NCBI GenBank assembly: GCA_002794105.1
Contig: PHFL01000068.1
Location: forward strand, 1 to 47,634
DNA length: 47,634 nt
Origin: Candidatus Thermochlorobacter aerophilus
GTDB taxonomy: Bacteria > Bacteroidota > Chlorobiia > Chlorobiales > Thermochlorobacteraceae
Direction: 5' to 3'
The stretch's first letter is position 1. Every line of letters begins with the position of its first letter. This document shows positions 1 to 8,135 of this stretch, in pieces. A program made the translations under genes and the position numbers. A model generated the notes under the pieces. That model searched no databases, was not told where the DNA came from, and was given only the letters and a program-made list of their open reading frames with translations.

Positions 1-2
1 TG

Positions 3-146
3 CATGCGCATTTGCATCACTTCGTTGGACAAATCTATGAATTAGCCAGACTCGGTGAAAAAGAACATTTGAAACAGATGTTAGATGAATTTGATAAGCA
101 GTGCGAAGAATTTTCTCAAGATGATTTGATTCCTACAAACTGGTGA
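3..146 (+). CDS. CZB-domain protein, C-terminal fragment (cut by window start)
   Basis: An open frame enters from the left edge and ends at TGA 144-146 after 47 codons. It keeps an HxxxH pair at fragment residues 1 and 5, followed by a helix. It lines up by eye with the C-terminal half of the two other CZB proteins of this island (7583-8080 and 9150-9557), including the G-E/R-x-x-x-A/L spacing after the histidines. CZB domains are four-helix bundles that bind zinc through three His and one Cys and are usually attached to chemoreceptors or diguanylate cyclases. The N-terminal part and any fused domain lie outside the window, so the full architecture is unknown. The family call is by pattern only. 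Confidence 0.55.
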   Translation, partial: HAHLHHFVGQIYELARLGEKEHLKQMLDEFDKQCEEFSQDDLIPTNW

Positions 147-356
147 TGGATAGCTACCGAGAGCAAGGCTTTTCGCCTCAGATACCTTCATCCCTACTTT
201 CAAGCATAAGACGTGTGAAGTAAACTTTTTCCTGAACCTTTTCCCCCGCTTTCTCTCGTCATCTTTCAATTTGCTATCACAATGCGTTAGCGTTTTAGCT
301 TTGCTTACAATTTCTTATATTTTTGCATAACTATATTTCTACAAACTATAAAGTAA

Positions 357-1139
357 ATGGAGTTCATTGGTTACTTCGGCGCATTTTTGATGGGCGTCGT
401 GCTTGGCATCATGGGCGGCGGTGGTGCCATTCTTACTGTGCCGATTCTCACCTACCTTTTCAACATTGAGGCAGTGCGCGCCACAGGCTACTCACTGTTC
501 GTTGTTGGCATAACGAGCTTCATTGGCGCACTCAATCCCATCCGTTCTGGCAAGGTTAATCTCAACATGGCGGCGCTTTTTGCTGTGCCCTCGATGCTGA
601 TGGTGTTTTCGGTTCGCAAATTTTTCCTGCCGCTTTTGCCTGATACACTGCTTGAAATTGGCGCACTTCACATTACGAAAAATCTGGCGGTCATGGCGCT
701 TTTTGCTGTGGTGATGCTCTTTTCAGCCATTGCGATGATTCGCCCTAGAAAAATTGAGCCCGTTAGTAGCAATCAGCATCCTTTTCGCTTGATTGTGCAA
801 GGTTTGTTTGTTGGGTTAATTGCTGGTTCGGTCGGTGCTGGTGGCGGGTTTCTCATTGTTCCAGCGCTGGTGTTGCTGGCAGGCTTAGACATGAAAGAAG
901 CTGTTGGCACATCGCTGCTCATCATTGCCATTCAATCGCTCATTGGCTTTAGCGGCGAGCTTTCTCATGACGTGGATTGGTCGTTTCTGCTCGTCTTTTC
1001 AAGCATTGCAGTTGCTGGGATTTTAGTGGGCGGCAAACTTGCTTCGCGTATTCCAAACGAAAAGCTCAAACCAGCTTTTGGTTGGTTCGTTTTGACGATG
1101 GGTATCTATATTCTTGCAAAAGAGCTCATCACGCTATGA
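357..1139 (+). CDS. TauE/SafE (TSUP) family sulfur-anion permease
   Basis: This 260-residue, very hydrophobic protein has the internal duplication of the TSUP family. The first half begins with a glycine-rich segment (LGIMGGGGAILTVPIL, about residues 16-31). The second half repeats it (AGSVGAGGGFLIVPALVL, about 159-176) and is followed by a conserved AVGTSL motif. About eight membrane segments are expected. Family members export or import sulfite, sulfoacetate, thiosulfate or related anions across the inner membrane. ATG 357 follows an AT-rich leader without a strong ribosome site. The stop overlaps the start of the next gene (ATGA), so the two are probably translationally coupled. Its place at the head of a sulfur-redox island supports a sulfur-anion substrate, but the exact ion is inferred. 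Confidence 0.88.
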   Translation: MEFIGYFGAFLMGVVLGIMGGGGAILTVPILTYLFNIEAVRATGYSLFVVGITSFIGALNPIRSGKVNLNMAALFAVPSMLMVFSVRKFFLPLLPDTLLEIGALHITKNLAVMALFAVVMLFSAIAMIRPRKIEPVSSNQHPFRLIVQGLFVGLIAGSVGAGGGFLIVPALVLLAGLDMKEAVGTSLLIIAIQSLIGFSGELSHDVDWSFLLVFSSIAVAGILVGGKLASRIPNEKLKPAFGWFVLTMGIYILAKELITL

Positions 1140-1810
1140 GTCCAATAGCGAGACGAATTTTGCTGTTGCTGCTATGGAGCAACACCGCAGCACGCAGCCA
1201 AACTTTTGAAGGGAATCAGGTTACAGTTGCGCACACGGTTTCATCATGGTCACGTTTTGCCGTTCTTATCTCATCGCAGCAAATGCCTATCTCGCTTATG
1301 ACAGATGCGCAGCTGCGAATTGGTCAGCAGCAGGTTTTGCAAGGGCGCGTGCATTTGAATTATCATCTCTCGCCGCAAACTTCCTTTTCAATTGGTGGTA
1401 TTGCTTTTACGCGACAAGGAAGCACCACGACAACAATTGCTTTAGCTCAAGTGCTACATGCTTTTGCTGAGCAAGGCATTGTGCCAGCTGTGCGACTACG
1501 CTTTGATTACCGCTGGCAAACTCACCACGAACTACCTGAGCTTAGCCGCCAAAATTGGAGACTTCGTCTTCAGCCTGCTATATCGGCACCAATTACACCA
1601 CGCTTAAAATTTATACTCAATACCGAGCTTTTTTTCGAGTACTCGACGCCACTTCTGATTGACGAGAATCGCTTGCAGGTCGGCGTGCAGTGGCAAGCCT
1701 TCGATACAGCGACCTTGCTGACCGCCTATCAAAACCGTGCATTTTTTGGTCGGACGATGAAATTTGAGCACTCGCTTTTTATTGTTCTGCTTGTACGATT
1801 GCAAGTGTAA
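1136..1810 (+). CDS. DUF2490-like outer-membrane protein
   Basis: A 224-residue protein with an N-terminal hydrophobic stretch (RRILLLLLWSNTAARSQ) that looks like a signal peptide. Alternating polar/apolar stretches with many aromatic residues suggest beta strands. Typical DUF2490 features are visible: a W-x-R segment near residue 50, a paired R-x-R-x-D-Y-R strand, a W-R-L-R-L-Q-P strand and an F-F-E-Y segment. The family is predicted to form a small outer-membrane barrel of unknown function. I chose ATG 1136, which overlaps the TGA of the TSUP gene by ATGA; a longer frame from 977 lies wholly inside the TSUP gene and would lose the signal peptide. A role as outer-membrane passage or anchor for the sulfur island is inferred. 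Confidence 0.7.
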   Translation: MSPIARRILLLLLWSNTAARSQTFEGNQVTVAHTVSSWSRFAVLISSQQMPISLMTDAQLRIGQQQVLQGRVHLNYHLSPQTSFSIGGIAFTRQGSTTTTIALAQVLHAFAEQGIVPAVRLRFDYRWQTHHELPELSRQNWRLRLQPAISAPITPRLKFILNTELFFEYSTPLLIDENRLQVGVQWQAFDTATLLTAYQNRAFFGRTMKFEHSLFIVLLVRLQV

Positions 1811-1880
1811 CTTGCAATTATGGAACTTTTTTTGATAAATTACTGTATAACCAATCGGTAAACTAACAAACACTACAACC

Positions 1881-3284
1881 ATGCACATCGAGCGATTTTA
1901 TCTGAAGTGTCTATCTCATGCTTCCTACATCATCTTCGATGAAGAAAGCAAGGAAGCGGCCATTGTCGACCCGCAGCGCGATACCGTACAATACGAAGAC
2001 TTTCTCAAGGAGAAAGGTCTTGTGCTGAAGTATGTCTTAGAGACGCACTTGCATGCTGATTTTGTCAGCGGGCACAATGAACTGGCGCAAAAGTATGGCG
2101 CAACCGTTGTCTTCGGCGAGAAGGCTGGCTACAAGCGTCCGCACTTTGCCGCAAAGCATCAAGACAAGCTCTATCTTGGCAAGTCGGTAGAAATCACGGT
2201 GCTTTCTACACCTGGTCACACGCCTGAGAGTGTTTGCTACGCAGTCAGAGACCTTTCCAAACCCAACGAGCCAATTTCGCTTTTTACAGGCGATACGCTC
2301 TTTGCTGGCGATGTCGGTCGTCCCGATTTGCTTGGCGCCAAAATGCCTGCTGAAGTTTTAGCCAATATGCTCTACGATTCAGTTCAGTTTCTCAAAACGC
2401 TCCCCGATGAGACGAAAGTGTATCCGGCTCACGGCGCTGGCTCGGCGTGTGGCAAAAGTTTAGCCGATGTGGAGTTTACCACTATTGGTCGCGAGAAATT
2501 GACCAATTACGCCTTCAAGCCGATGACGCGTGAAGAGTTCATTCAAGCCGTTACAATTGACCAACCTGAGGCGCCGAAGTATTTCAGTGAAGATGCCGCT
2601 ATCAATCGCGAAGGTGCCAAAACACTGGAAGAAGTGCTGGCTCATGTGCGCGCCATGTCGCCCGAAGAAGTCGAGCAAGCCATGAACGCTGGCGCCGTGG
2701 TCATTGACTCTCGCTCGCCTGATGATTTTGCCCTTGGCTCCATCCAAGGCGCTATCAACATTTGGAGCAACGGACAAATGGCAAACTGGGTTGGCACACT
2801 TGTTCCCAAATCTGCGCCGCTCATTATGCTGACTGACGAAGGCTACGAATTAGAAGCTGCCATGCGCTGCGCACGCATTGGCTACGACAATGTCATCGGT
2901 TACCTAAACGGCGGGATTGCCGCTTGGCAACAAAGTGGCAGACCTATTATCCAACGCCAGCGTCTGACACCTAAAGAGGCTTTTGAAAAACTCAAAAATG
3001 GTGCCTTGTTGCTCGATGTGCGCAAACCATCGGAGCGTAAAGCCAAGTTTATTGAAGGCTCTCATTTCATTACACTTTCTCATTTGGAAGAGCAAGCACA
3101 CACATTGCCGAAAGATAAACTCATCATTGTTCACTGTGCTGGCGGCTATCGCTCTGCTACAGCAGTGAGCTTGCTCAATAAACACGGCCTGCTGAATGTT
3201 ACCGACATTATCGGTGGCATTGATGCATGGCAAAAAGACAATCTGCCCGTCGTTGTTAAGCAAGCTGAAGTTTGTGCATCATAA
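1881..3284 (+). CDS. CstB-like persulfide-metabolising MBL hydrolase with two rhodanese domains
   Basis: 467 residues. Domain 1 (about 1-250) is a metallo-beta-lactamase fold with HLHAD at 56-60, PGHTPES (His113), FTGDTLFAGDVGRPD and VYPAHG, the iron-ligand pattern of ETHE1-type persulfide dioxygenases. Domain 2 (about 265-355) is a rhodanese fold whose active loop reads LTDEG, with no catalytic Cys. Domain 3 (about 375-460) is an active rhodanese with CAGGYRS (Cys419). This MBL, pseudo-rhodanese, rhodanese order matches CstB-type enzymes, which oxidise low-molecular-weight persulfides and release thiosulfate or sulfite. It is the likely cytosolic core enzyme of the island, fed by the SQR-like protein and the sulfur permeases. 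Iron dependence and substrate are inferred from the family. Confidence 0.88.
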   Translation: MHIERFYLKCLSHASYIIFDEESKEAAIVDPQRDTVQYEDFLKEKGLVLKYVLETHLHADFVSGHNELAQKYGATVVFGEKAGYKRPHFAAKHQDKLYLGKSVEITVLSTPGHTPESVCYAVRDLSKPNEPISLFTGDTLFAGDVGRPDLLGAKMPAEVLANMLYDSVQFLKTLPDETKVYPAHGAGSACGKSLADVEFTTIGREKLTNYAFKPMTREEFIQAVTIDQPEAPKYFSEDAAINREGAKTLEEVLAHVRAMSPEEVEQAMNAGAVVIDSRSPDDFALGSIQGAINIWSNGQMANWVGTLVPKSAPLIMLTDEGYELEAAMRCARIGYDNVIGYLNGGIAAWQQSGRPIIQRQRLTPKEAFEKLKNGALLLDVRKPSERKAKFIEGSHFITLSHLEEQAHTLPKDKLIIVHCAGGYRSATAVSLLNKHGLLNVTDIIGGIDAWQKDNLPVVVKQAEVCAS

Positions 3285-3312
3285 ATCATCAACTTTTTAG
3301 GGGGTTACAACC

Positions 3313-3516
3313 ATGACGAAAAACATGGGTTCTCTCGATAAGGCGATTCGCCTTGTGTTAGCGGCAGTCTTCGTTGTGCTCTACTTCACGAATGTGGTAT
3401 CTGGCACGTTTGGTATTGTGCTCCTTGTGCTGGCAGGTGTTTTTGTGCTGACAAGCCTTATCGGCTCTTGTCCGCTCTATCTGCCCTTTAACCTTTCAAC
3501 ACGGAAAGAAAAATGA
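3313..3516 (+). CDS. DUF2892 / YgaP-type small membrane protein
   Basis: A 67-residue protein with a short N-terminal motif (MGSLDKAIR) and two transmembrane helices, ending in GSCPLYLPF. This is the typical DUF2892 pattern, also found as the membrane part of the rhodanese YgaP. The Cys in GSCPLY is the hallmark residue. A purine-rich GGGGG stretch lies 8-12 bases before ATG 3313. The gene sits 28 bases after the CstB-like gene and overlaps the next start by ATGA, so the three are likely one transcript. In YgaP this domain is fused to rhodanese; here the rhodaneses are separate neighbours, which suggests it is a membrane partner for sulfane-sulfur transfer. Confidence 0.85.
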   Translation: MTKNMGSLDKAIRLVLAAVFVVLYFTNVVSGTFGIVLLVLAGVFVLTSLIGSCPLYLPFNLSTRKEK

Positions 3517-3785
3517 CACATACGATTGAAGTAGAAAATATCAAGTGCGGCGGATGCATGAACACCATTCGCCGCGCCCTTCTTGCACTCCCCGGCACAA
3601 AAGATGTCTTGATTGATAAAGAACAAGGCATCGTTCGTGTGGAAGGCTCTGCACGCCGAGAAGATGTTGTTACAATTCTCAATGAACTCGGCTATCCTGA
3701 AAAAGGCAACAACACTTTTTCGCAAAAAGCAAAATCGTTCGTTAGCTGTCTTGTTGGAAGATTAAACAACACTGGTAATGGATAA
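3513..3785 (+). CDS. Heavy-metal-associated (HMA) domain protein, CopZ-like
   Basis: A 90-residue cytosolic protein. Residues 1-66 form a beta-alpha-beta-beta-alpha-beta HMA domain with the metal-binding pair in KCGGCM (Cys12, Cys15). A short basic tail with one more Cys follows. HMA proteins bind Cu(I) or other soft metals; in sulfur islands similar small proteins may instead carry thiol-bound sulfur, which is speculation. The start codon overlaps the stop of the DUF2892 gene. The usual MxCxxC methionine is replaced by Ile-Lys before the first Cys, a variant seen in HMA proteins without a copper ATPase partner. No copper ATPase is present in this window. Confidence 0.82.
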   Translation: MTHTIEVENIKCGGCMNTIRRALLALPGTKDVLIDKEQGIVRVEGSARREDVVTILNELGYPEKGNNTFSQKAKSFVSCLVGRLNNTGNG

Positions 3786-3800
3786 GAATGAGACTCATCG

Positions 3801-3844
3801 TGTCATTCCGAGCATAGCGAGGAATCCACTTTGGACACATGACA
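3801..3844. repeat. Dispersed palindromic repeat, short copy
   Basis: The copy starts TGTCATTCCGAGC and ends CATGACA, so its ends are inverted. Its core, AGCGAGGAATCC, is shared with the copies at 4511-4571 and (in part) 17701-17806. The middle is shorter than in the 4511 copy. It lies in the gap between the HMA gene and the first YeeE gene. It resembles the widespread REP-like GTCATTCCGAGC elements of many bacteria. It could fold as RNA and act as a processing or stop signal, but no T-run follows. Confidence 0.75.
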
Positions 3845-3888
3845 ACAACGCAAACAATTAAAACAAACAATTAAACAACTCTTACACG

Positions 3889-4452
3889 ATGATAGAATTG
3901 CTTTCACAGCCTTGGGCTTGGTATGTCGCTGGTCCGCTTATCGGACTGATTGTTCCGCTGTTGCTCATTATTGGCAACAAATCGTTTGGCATTAGTTCAT
4001 CGATGCGGCACATTTGCGCCGCTTGCGTGCCTGCGGGCATCAAGTTCTTCAAGTATGATTGGAAAAAAGAGGTTTGGAATCTCTATTTCGTAGCGGGGCT
4101 TTTTCTTGGTGCGCTTCTCGCTACACTCTTCTTCCCAAACCCCTCGCCGATTTCCATTCATCCGTCGCTTGCAGAAGAACTTGCCCAGTACGGCATCACG
4201 GACTTGAGCAACCTTGTGCCGAAGCAACTTTTCTCGTGGGAAAATGTGCTCACGCTCAAAGGATTTTTGATGATGATAGTCGGCGGATTCTTAGTCGGCT
4301 TCGGTGCACGCTATGCAGGCGGATGCACCAGCGGACACGCGATTATGGGACTTTCCACGCTCCAACTGCCGTCGCTCATTGCGACCATCAGCTTTATGGT
4401 TGGCGGTTTCCTGATGGCAAACTTCATTCTGCCTTTGATTCTTAAACTCTAA
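3889..4452 (+). CDS. YeeE/YedE family sulfur transporter, half 1
   Basis: 187 residues with about five transmembrane helices. The signature loop [14 protein letters not shown] carries Cys146, the thiosulfate-relay cysteine of the YeeE/TsuA family; another Cys pair lies in ICAACVPAG (about residues 44-47). TsuA-type proteins import thiosulfate by brief S-S hydrogen bonding to pore cysteines. Full-length YeeE has about 350 residues; here two half-length genes (this and 4621-5172) probably act together. It follows the CstB-like gene, DUF2892 and HMA in the same direction. A palindromic repeat lies on either side of the gene, which may alter its expression from the operon. Confidence 0.87.
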   Translation: MIELLSQPWAWYVAGPLIGLIVPLLLIIGNKSFGISSSMRHICAACVPAGIKFFKYDWKKEVWNLYFVAGLFLGALLATLFFPNPSPISIHPSLAEELAQYGITDLSNLVPKQLFSWENVLTLKGFLMMIVGGFLVGFGARYAGGCTSGHAIMGLSTLQLPSLIATISFMVGGFLMANFILPLILKL

Positions 4453-4489
4453 ACCGAGCAAAGACAAGAACGACTATGGCTTGATGCGC

Positions 4490-4571
4490 CGTCATTCCAA
4501 GCACCCTTGTTGTCATTCCGAGCGCAAGCGAGGAATCCATTATGGATGCTTCAACTTCGTTCAGCATGACA
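4490..4571. repeat. Dispersed palindromic repeat, full copy plus partial copy
   Basis: A partial copy (GTCATTCCAAGC, from about 4491) is followed by a full copy at 4511-4571 that starts TGTCATTCCGAGCGCAAGCG and ends TTCAGCATGACA. The ends are inverted (TGTCAT...ATGACA) and the arms can fold into an imperfect hairpin. It separates the two YeeE halves. Its right half, TGGATGCTTCA...TTCGTTCAGCATGACA, recurs at 17712-17751. Confidence 0.82.
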
Positions 4572-4620
4572 AACAAACAGTCTTCAGTGTAACTCCAAAC
4601 AAGCTAAACCAAATTTGAAA

Positions 4621-5172
4621 ATGATGAAGCCTTTAACTGACGAACAAAAAACACCTACACACACTTTTCAAGAACCACAGGTCGTAGAAACCAATCCAGA
4701 CTTCGAAGTGCGCTCGCTCGACACCATTTGTGTTAATGAAAGTCACTTACAGCACAAGTGGTATCACAATTTGAAGTATGTTGTAGCGGGCATGCTTTTG
4801 GGGATTGTTTTCGTCAAAGCAGAAGTTATTAGTTGGTTCAGAATTCAAGAGATGTTCCGATTGCAGTCGTTTCATATGTATGGCATTATTGGCAGCGCGG
4901 TTGCAGTCGGTGTGCTCTCGGTCTGGCTTATCAAACGCTTCAATATCAAGACGATTTACGGCGAAACGATTGAATTTCATCCGAAGACGTTCAACAAAGG
5001 GCAAATTATCGGCGGCGTGTTGTTTGGTCTGGGTTGGGCAATGACAGGCGCATGTCCCGGTCCGCTCTATGCACAAATCGGCACAGGTGCAACTGTAATT
5101 GCAATTACACTTTTGAGCGCAATTGCTGGCACTTGGGTCTATGGCTATTTCCGAGATAAATTGCCTCACTAA
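4621..5172 (+). CDS. YeeE/YedE family sulfur transporter, half 2 (DUF6691-like)
   Basis: 183 residues. A hydrophilic N-terminal tail of about 45 residues precedes four or five membrane helices. The motif GLGWAMTGACPGPLYAQIG holds Cys145, the second signature cysteine loop of this transporter family. ATG 4621 or 4624 is preferred; an in-frame TTG at 4615 adds only two residues. The long polar N-terminus is unusual for a half transporter and may face the cytosol. It is paired with the gene at 3889-4452, and together they give the two pseudo-symmetrical halves of a complete thiosulfate/sulfur importer. The function is inferred from the family and from the persulfide enzymes beside it. Confidence 0.85.
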   Translation: MMKPLTDEQKTPTHTFQEPQVVETNPDFEVRSLDTICVNESHLQHKWYHNLKYVVAGMLLGIVFVKAEVISWFRIQEMFRLQSFHMYGIIGSAVAVGVLSVWLIKRFNIKTIYGETIEFHPKTFNKGQIIGGVLFGLGWAMTGACPGPLYAQIGTGATVIAITLLSAIAGTWVYGYFRDKLPH

Positions 5173-5210
5173 CAAAGTTTTTCATTAACCCTTAAACCTA
5201 ACTTGCAACT

Positions 5211-5861
5211 ATGTCAGAAACAGTTGTTCAAACCTCAATGCCACGCATTGGCGATGTTGCGCCGAACTTCAAGGCAATGACCACACACGGCGAACTGGAT
5301 TTTTATGAATACAAGAAAGATAGCTGGGCAGTGCTTTTTTCGCACCCGGCTGACTTTACGCCCGTCTGCACCACCGAATTTATGGGCTTTGCACAGCGTG
5401 CTGATGAGTTTGCCAAAATGAATGTCAAGCTCATTGGGCTTAGCATCGATAGCATTCACGCGCACGTGGCGTGGATTCAAAACATCCATGAAAAAGCGCA
5501 TGTGAAAATCCCATTTCCCGTGATTGCGGATTTGGATATGTCAGTGGCAAAGCAATATGGCATGCTGCACAGCGTCAGTTCAACGGCAACGGTGCGTGCG
5601 GTCTTCATCATTGACCCAAAAAACATTGTGCGCCTCATTCTCTACTATCCGATGAATGTGGGCAGAAACATCGATGAAATCATTCGCTCTATTCAAGCTT
5701 TGCAGACCGCAGACGCCAACAACGTGGCTTGCCCTGCAAATTGGAAGCCGGGCGAAAAGGTCATCGTGCCGCCGCCGAAAACACAGAAAGAACTCGAAGA
5801 ACGCTTGGCAGGCAAATATGATGAAGTCGTGGATTTCTACCTTGTGAAGAAATCGCTTTAA
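5211..5861 (+). CDS. 1-Cys peroxiredoxin (Prx6/archaeal type)
   Basis: 216 residues. The peroxidatic cysteine is Cys53 in HPADFTPVCTTEF, which also holds the active-site Thr. The C-terminal Prx6 extension is complete (VACPANWKPGEKVIVPPP, then a long helix). It reduces hydrogen peroxide, peroxynitrite or organic hydroperoxides using thiols. A second Cys sits in VACPANW but not at the usual 2-Cys resolving position. It lies between the sulfur importer and the SQR-like gene and may use thioredoxin (7201-7575) or low-molecular-weight thiols as donor. Removal of peroxide made while sulfide is oxidised in air is a reasonable role. Confidence 0.93.
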   Translation: MSETVVQTSMPRIGDVAPNFKAMTTHGELDFYEYKKDSWAVLFSHPADFTPVCTTEFMGFAQRADEFAKMNVKLIGLSIDSIHAHVAWIQNIHEKAHVKIPFPVIADLDMSVAKQYGMLHSVSSTATVRAVFIIDPKNIVRLILYYPMNVGRNIDEIIRSIQALQTADANNVACPANWKPGEKVIVPPPKTQKELEERLAGKYDEVVDFYLVKKSL

Positions 5862-5949
5862 TCGTTGCTCATTAGGGTTGGGGCGGACTCGAAGGGCAAA
5901 TGTTCTTTAAAATTTTTCACTCAAACTTTTTGCGAAAGGAGCAACAACT

Positions 5950-7152
5950 ATGAGTATTACGCGCAAACATATCGTTATTGTGGGCACTAACTTTGCGGGC
6001 TACACTGCGGCGTTGGAACTCAAAGAAATGCTCGGCGACCAGCACGACATCACCGTCATTTCGCCCACGCATCAATTCCTGTTTTATCCATCGCTGATTT
6101 GGTTTCCGTTTGGACTGCGCGATGAAAAAGACATTACCTTCGATGTCCGCCCCATCTATCAAAGTCATGGTATCACATTCATTGAAAAAGCCGCTACTCA
6201 CTTTGACTTAAACAACCGCTTGGTGCATCTTGAAGGGCACGACCCTGTTTCTTACGATTACCTTGTTATCGCCACAGGCTTCAGCGTCGATTATGATTAT
6301 GTGCCTGGCTTACGCGAGTATGCTCATTCCATCATCGGCATTGCAGAGGCGACCAAGACTCGCGAGGCGTGGCAACGCTTTCTTCAAAATCCTGGACCTG
6401 CCGTAGTGGTTTCGGTTCAAGGCACTGGCTGTTTTGGCGCGGCTTATGAAATTCTCTTCAACATGCGCTACCAATTAGCCAAGCATCATCTTCGTGAAAA
6501 GTCGCCGCTCACTTACATCACTGCCGAGCCTTATCCTGCACACTTTGGCATCGGTGGGTTTGGCAATGCGCAAAAGATGTGTGAGCAACTTTTCAAGTTC
6601 TACCACATCGATAGCCGTTTCAATGTGTCGGTGCAATCCTTCGAGCCAGATGGCGTTGTGCTGAACACGAGCGAAAAAATTTCGTCGGTTTTCACGATTG
6701 CGATTCCACGCTTCAAGGGAGCGCAGTGTGTTCGGAATACACCCGGTCTCGGCAACGAAATGGGCTTTATCGAAGTGGGCAACGATTATCGGCACAAGCA
6801 ATATCCCGAAGTCTATGTGGTCGGTGCCGCCGTTGATGTCAAGCCGCCTGAAAAGACCGAAGTGCCGTGCGGCGTTCCGAAAACAGGCTATCCGTCGGAA
6901 CAAATGGCAAAAATTGCCGCCAAAAATATCGTTGCCGACATCAAGCAACTGCCAAAACACTATGAAGAAGCCTTCGCCGATATGAACGCCCTGTGTATCA
7001 TGGACACCGGCAACATGGGCATGATGATTGTCGGCGACCACATGCTTGCGCCAAGAGCGCACGAGTTCATTATTCCCGGGCCAGAGGCACACTGGGCAAA
7101 AGTTGCGTTTGAAAAATACTTCATGTTCACACGTCGCCACGCGATTGTCTAA
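5950..7152 (+). CDS. Sulfide:quinone oxidoreductase-like FAD flavoprotein
   Basis: 400 residues. The N-terminal Rossmann motif is VIVGTNFAGYTAALEL. The central segment is VQGTGCFGAAYE with Cys161, close to the SQR Cys160 position. The C-terminal part has VPCGVPKTGYPSEQ (Cys307) and ALCIMDTGNMG (Cys349), matching the SQR region that carries the third redox cysteine. SQRs oxidise sulfide to persulfide or polysulfur and pass electrons to membrane quinone through FAD. The C-terminal end (residues 370-400) is amphipathic and aromatic, fitting monotopic membrane binding. A strong AAAGGAG ribosome site precedes ATG 5950. Its product would feed the CstB-like enzyme. The exact SQR type, or flavocytochrome-c-like alternatives, cannot be settled by eye. 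Confidence 0.85.
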   Translation: MSITRKHIVIVGTNFAGYTAALELKEMLGDQHDITVISPTHQFLFYPSLIWFPFGLRDEKDITFDVRPIYQSHGITFIEKAATHFDLNNRLVHLEGHDPVSYDYLVIATGFSVDYDYVPGLREYAHSIIGIAEATKTREAWQRFLQNPGPAVVVSVQGTGCFGAAYEILFNMRYQLAKHHLREKSPLTYITAEPYPAHFGIGGFGNAQKMCEQLFKFYHIDSRFNVSVQSFEPDGVVLNTSEKISSVFTIAIPRFKGAQCVRNTPGLGNEMGFIEVGNDYRHKQYPEVYVVGAAVDVKPPEKTEVPCGVPKTGYPSEQMAKIAAKNIVADIKQLPKHYEEAFADMNALCIMDTGNMGMMIVGDHMLAPRAHEFIIPGPEAHWAKVAFEKYFMFTRRHAIV

Positions 7153-7200
7153 ATGTTCTTTGCAAAACTTTTATCTCATTAACTTAAACAGGAGCAAACT

Positions 7201-7575
7201 ATGACGACGCCACTGACTTACGAAACCTTCAAGACGAAGGTCTTCGATTTCGAGAAAAATCAAGAATGGAAGTTCGAGGGCGATAAGCCTTGCCTCATTG
7301 ACTTCTGGGCGGCTTGGTGCGGACCGTGCCGAATGATTGCGCCCATCTTGGAAGAACTTTCCGAAGAGTATAAGGACCAAATCAACATCTACAAGGTTAA
7401 TACCGAAGAAGAGCCAGAACTTGCGGCAATGTTTGGCATTCGCTCGATTCCATCGTTGCTTTTTGTGCCCTTAAATGGCAAACCCAAAATGATGGCAGGT
7501 GCCTTGCCGAAACAAATGCTCAAAGAACTGATTGACCGAGAACTCTTCGGCAGAAAAATTATTGTTGTTAGTTAA
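7201..7575 (+). CDS. Thioredoxin
   Basis: 124 residues with the classic active site WCGPC (Cys40, Cys43) and cis-proline in RSIPS. There is no signal peptide, so it is cytosolic. The start ATG 7201 has a good AGGAG site six bases upstream. It lies 48 bases after the SQR-like gene and seven bases before a CZB gene, in one transcription unit. It probably reduces the peroxiredoxin, or the persulfides on the rhodanese and SQR cysteines. The N-terminal 25 residues before the first strand are longer than in E. coli TrxA. Confidence 0.93.
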   Translation: MTTPLTYETFKTKVFDFEKNQEWKFEGDKPCLIDFWAAWCGPCRMIAPILEELSEEYKDQINIYKVNTEEEPELAAMFGIRSIPSLLFVPLNGKPKMMAGALPKQMLKELIDRELFGRKIIVVS

Positions 7576-7582
7576 TCAAAAA

Positions 7583-8080
7583 ATGAAACTGTCGTTCAAA
7601 GAGTGGATTTCAAAATTCACGCAAAAAGCCACACATCAAACAGAAGAAGCCACGGCGACAAGCGACAGCGTTCCTGCACTACTTGAAATGGTTGACCCCG
7701 TCGAAGCCGAAGCGGCGGGGCTCAACTTTCACTCGGCGATTATTAGCCATCAAAATTGGAAAGTGCGTTTTCGTGCGATGATTGAGACTGGCATCACCGA
7801 AGCCCTAAATCCCGAAGTGATTGCGCAAGATAACCAATGCGCCGTCGGCAAGTGGATTTATGGTCCGGCAAAGGAAAAATATGGCAATCATCTGCTCTAT
7901 GAAAAACTGCGCGGCGACCATGCATTTTTTCATCTCTGTGCCAGCCGCGTGTTGGTCATGATTTTGCACGGCGAAAAGCAAAAAGCTCTTCAAGAAATTG
8001 AAAAAGGTGCTTACGCTCGCGCCTCAAACGATGTGATTATGGATTTAGCGATGTTCTATAAAGTCGTAACGAAAGATTAG
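7583..8080 (+). CDS. CZB-domain protein with complete zinc-ligand set
   Basis: 165 residues. Residues about 48-165 form a CZB four-helix bundle: His56 in SHQNWKVRF, Cys86 in QCAVGKW, and His113/His117 in DHAFFH. These are the three-His one-Cys zinc ligands of the family. The N-terminal 40 residues are polar and probably flexible. No transmembrane segment, chemoreceptor signalling domain or GGDEF domain is attached, so this is a standalone soluble CZB protein. I chose ATG 7583, seven bases after the thioredoxin stop; an upstream TTG lies inside thioredoxin. CZB domains are known to respond to zinc and, in some chemoreceptors, to hypochlorous acid through the zinc-bound Cys. A thiol-redox or zinc-sensing role here is inferred. 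Confidence 0.82.
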   Translation: MKLSFKEWISKFTQKATHQTEEATATSDSVPALLEMVDPVEAEAAGLNFHSAIISHQNWKVRFRAMIETGITEALNPEVIAQDNQCAVGKWIYGPAKEKYGNHLLYEKLRGDHAFFHLCASRVLVMILHGEKQKALQEIEKGAYARASNDVIMDLAMFYKVVTKD

Positions 8081-8135
8081 CTTTACTGCAACACACAAAA
8101 AAGGAAGATATTTAGCACCATGAAGAAATGAAGAC

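Noticed and set aside
81..269. 62-codon minus-strand open frame overlapping the left-edge CZB fragment
   Set aside because: It overlaps a frame that matches a known family, has no ribosome site or recognisable motif, and is in an AT-rich gap.
977..1135. Longer start for the DUF2490 gene inside the TSUP gene
   Set aside because: It would bury the signal peptide; the ATGA overlap at 1136 is a normal coupled start.
6475..7140. 221-codon minus-strand frame inside the SQR-like gene
   Set aside because: A His/Asn-rich shadow of a well supported coding sequence.
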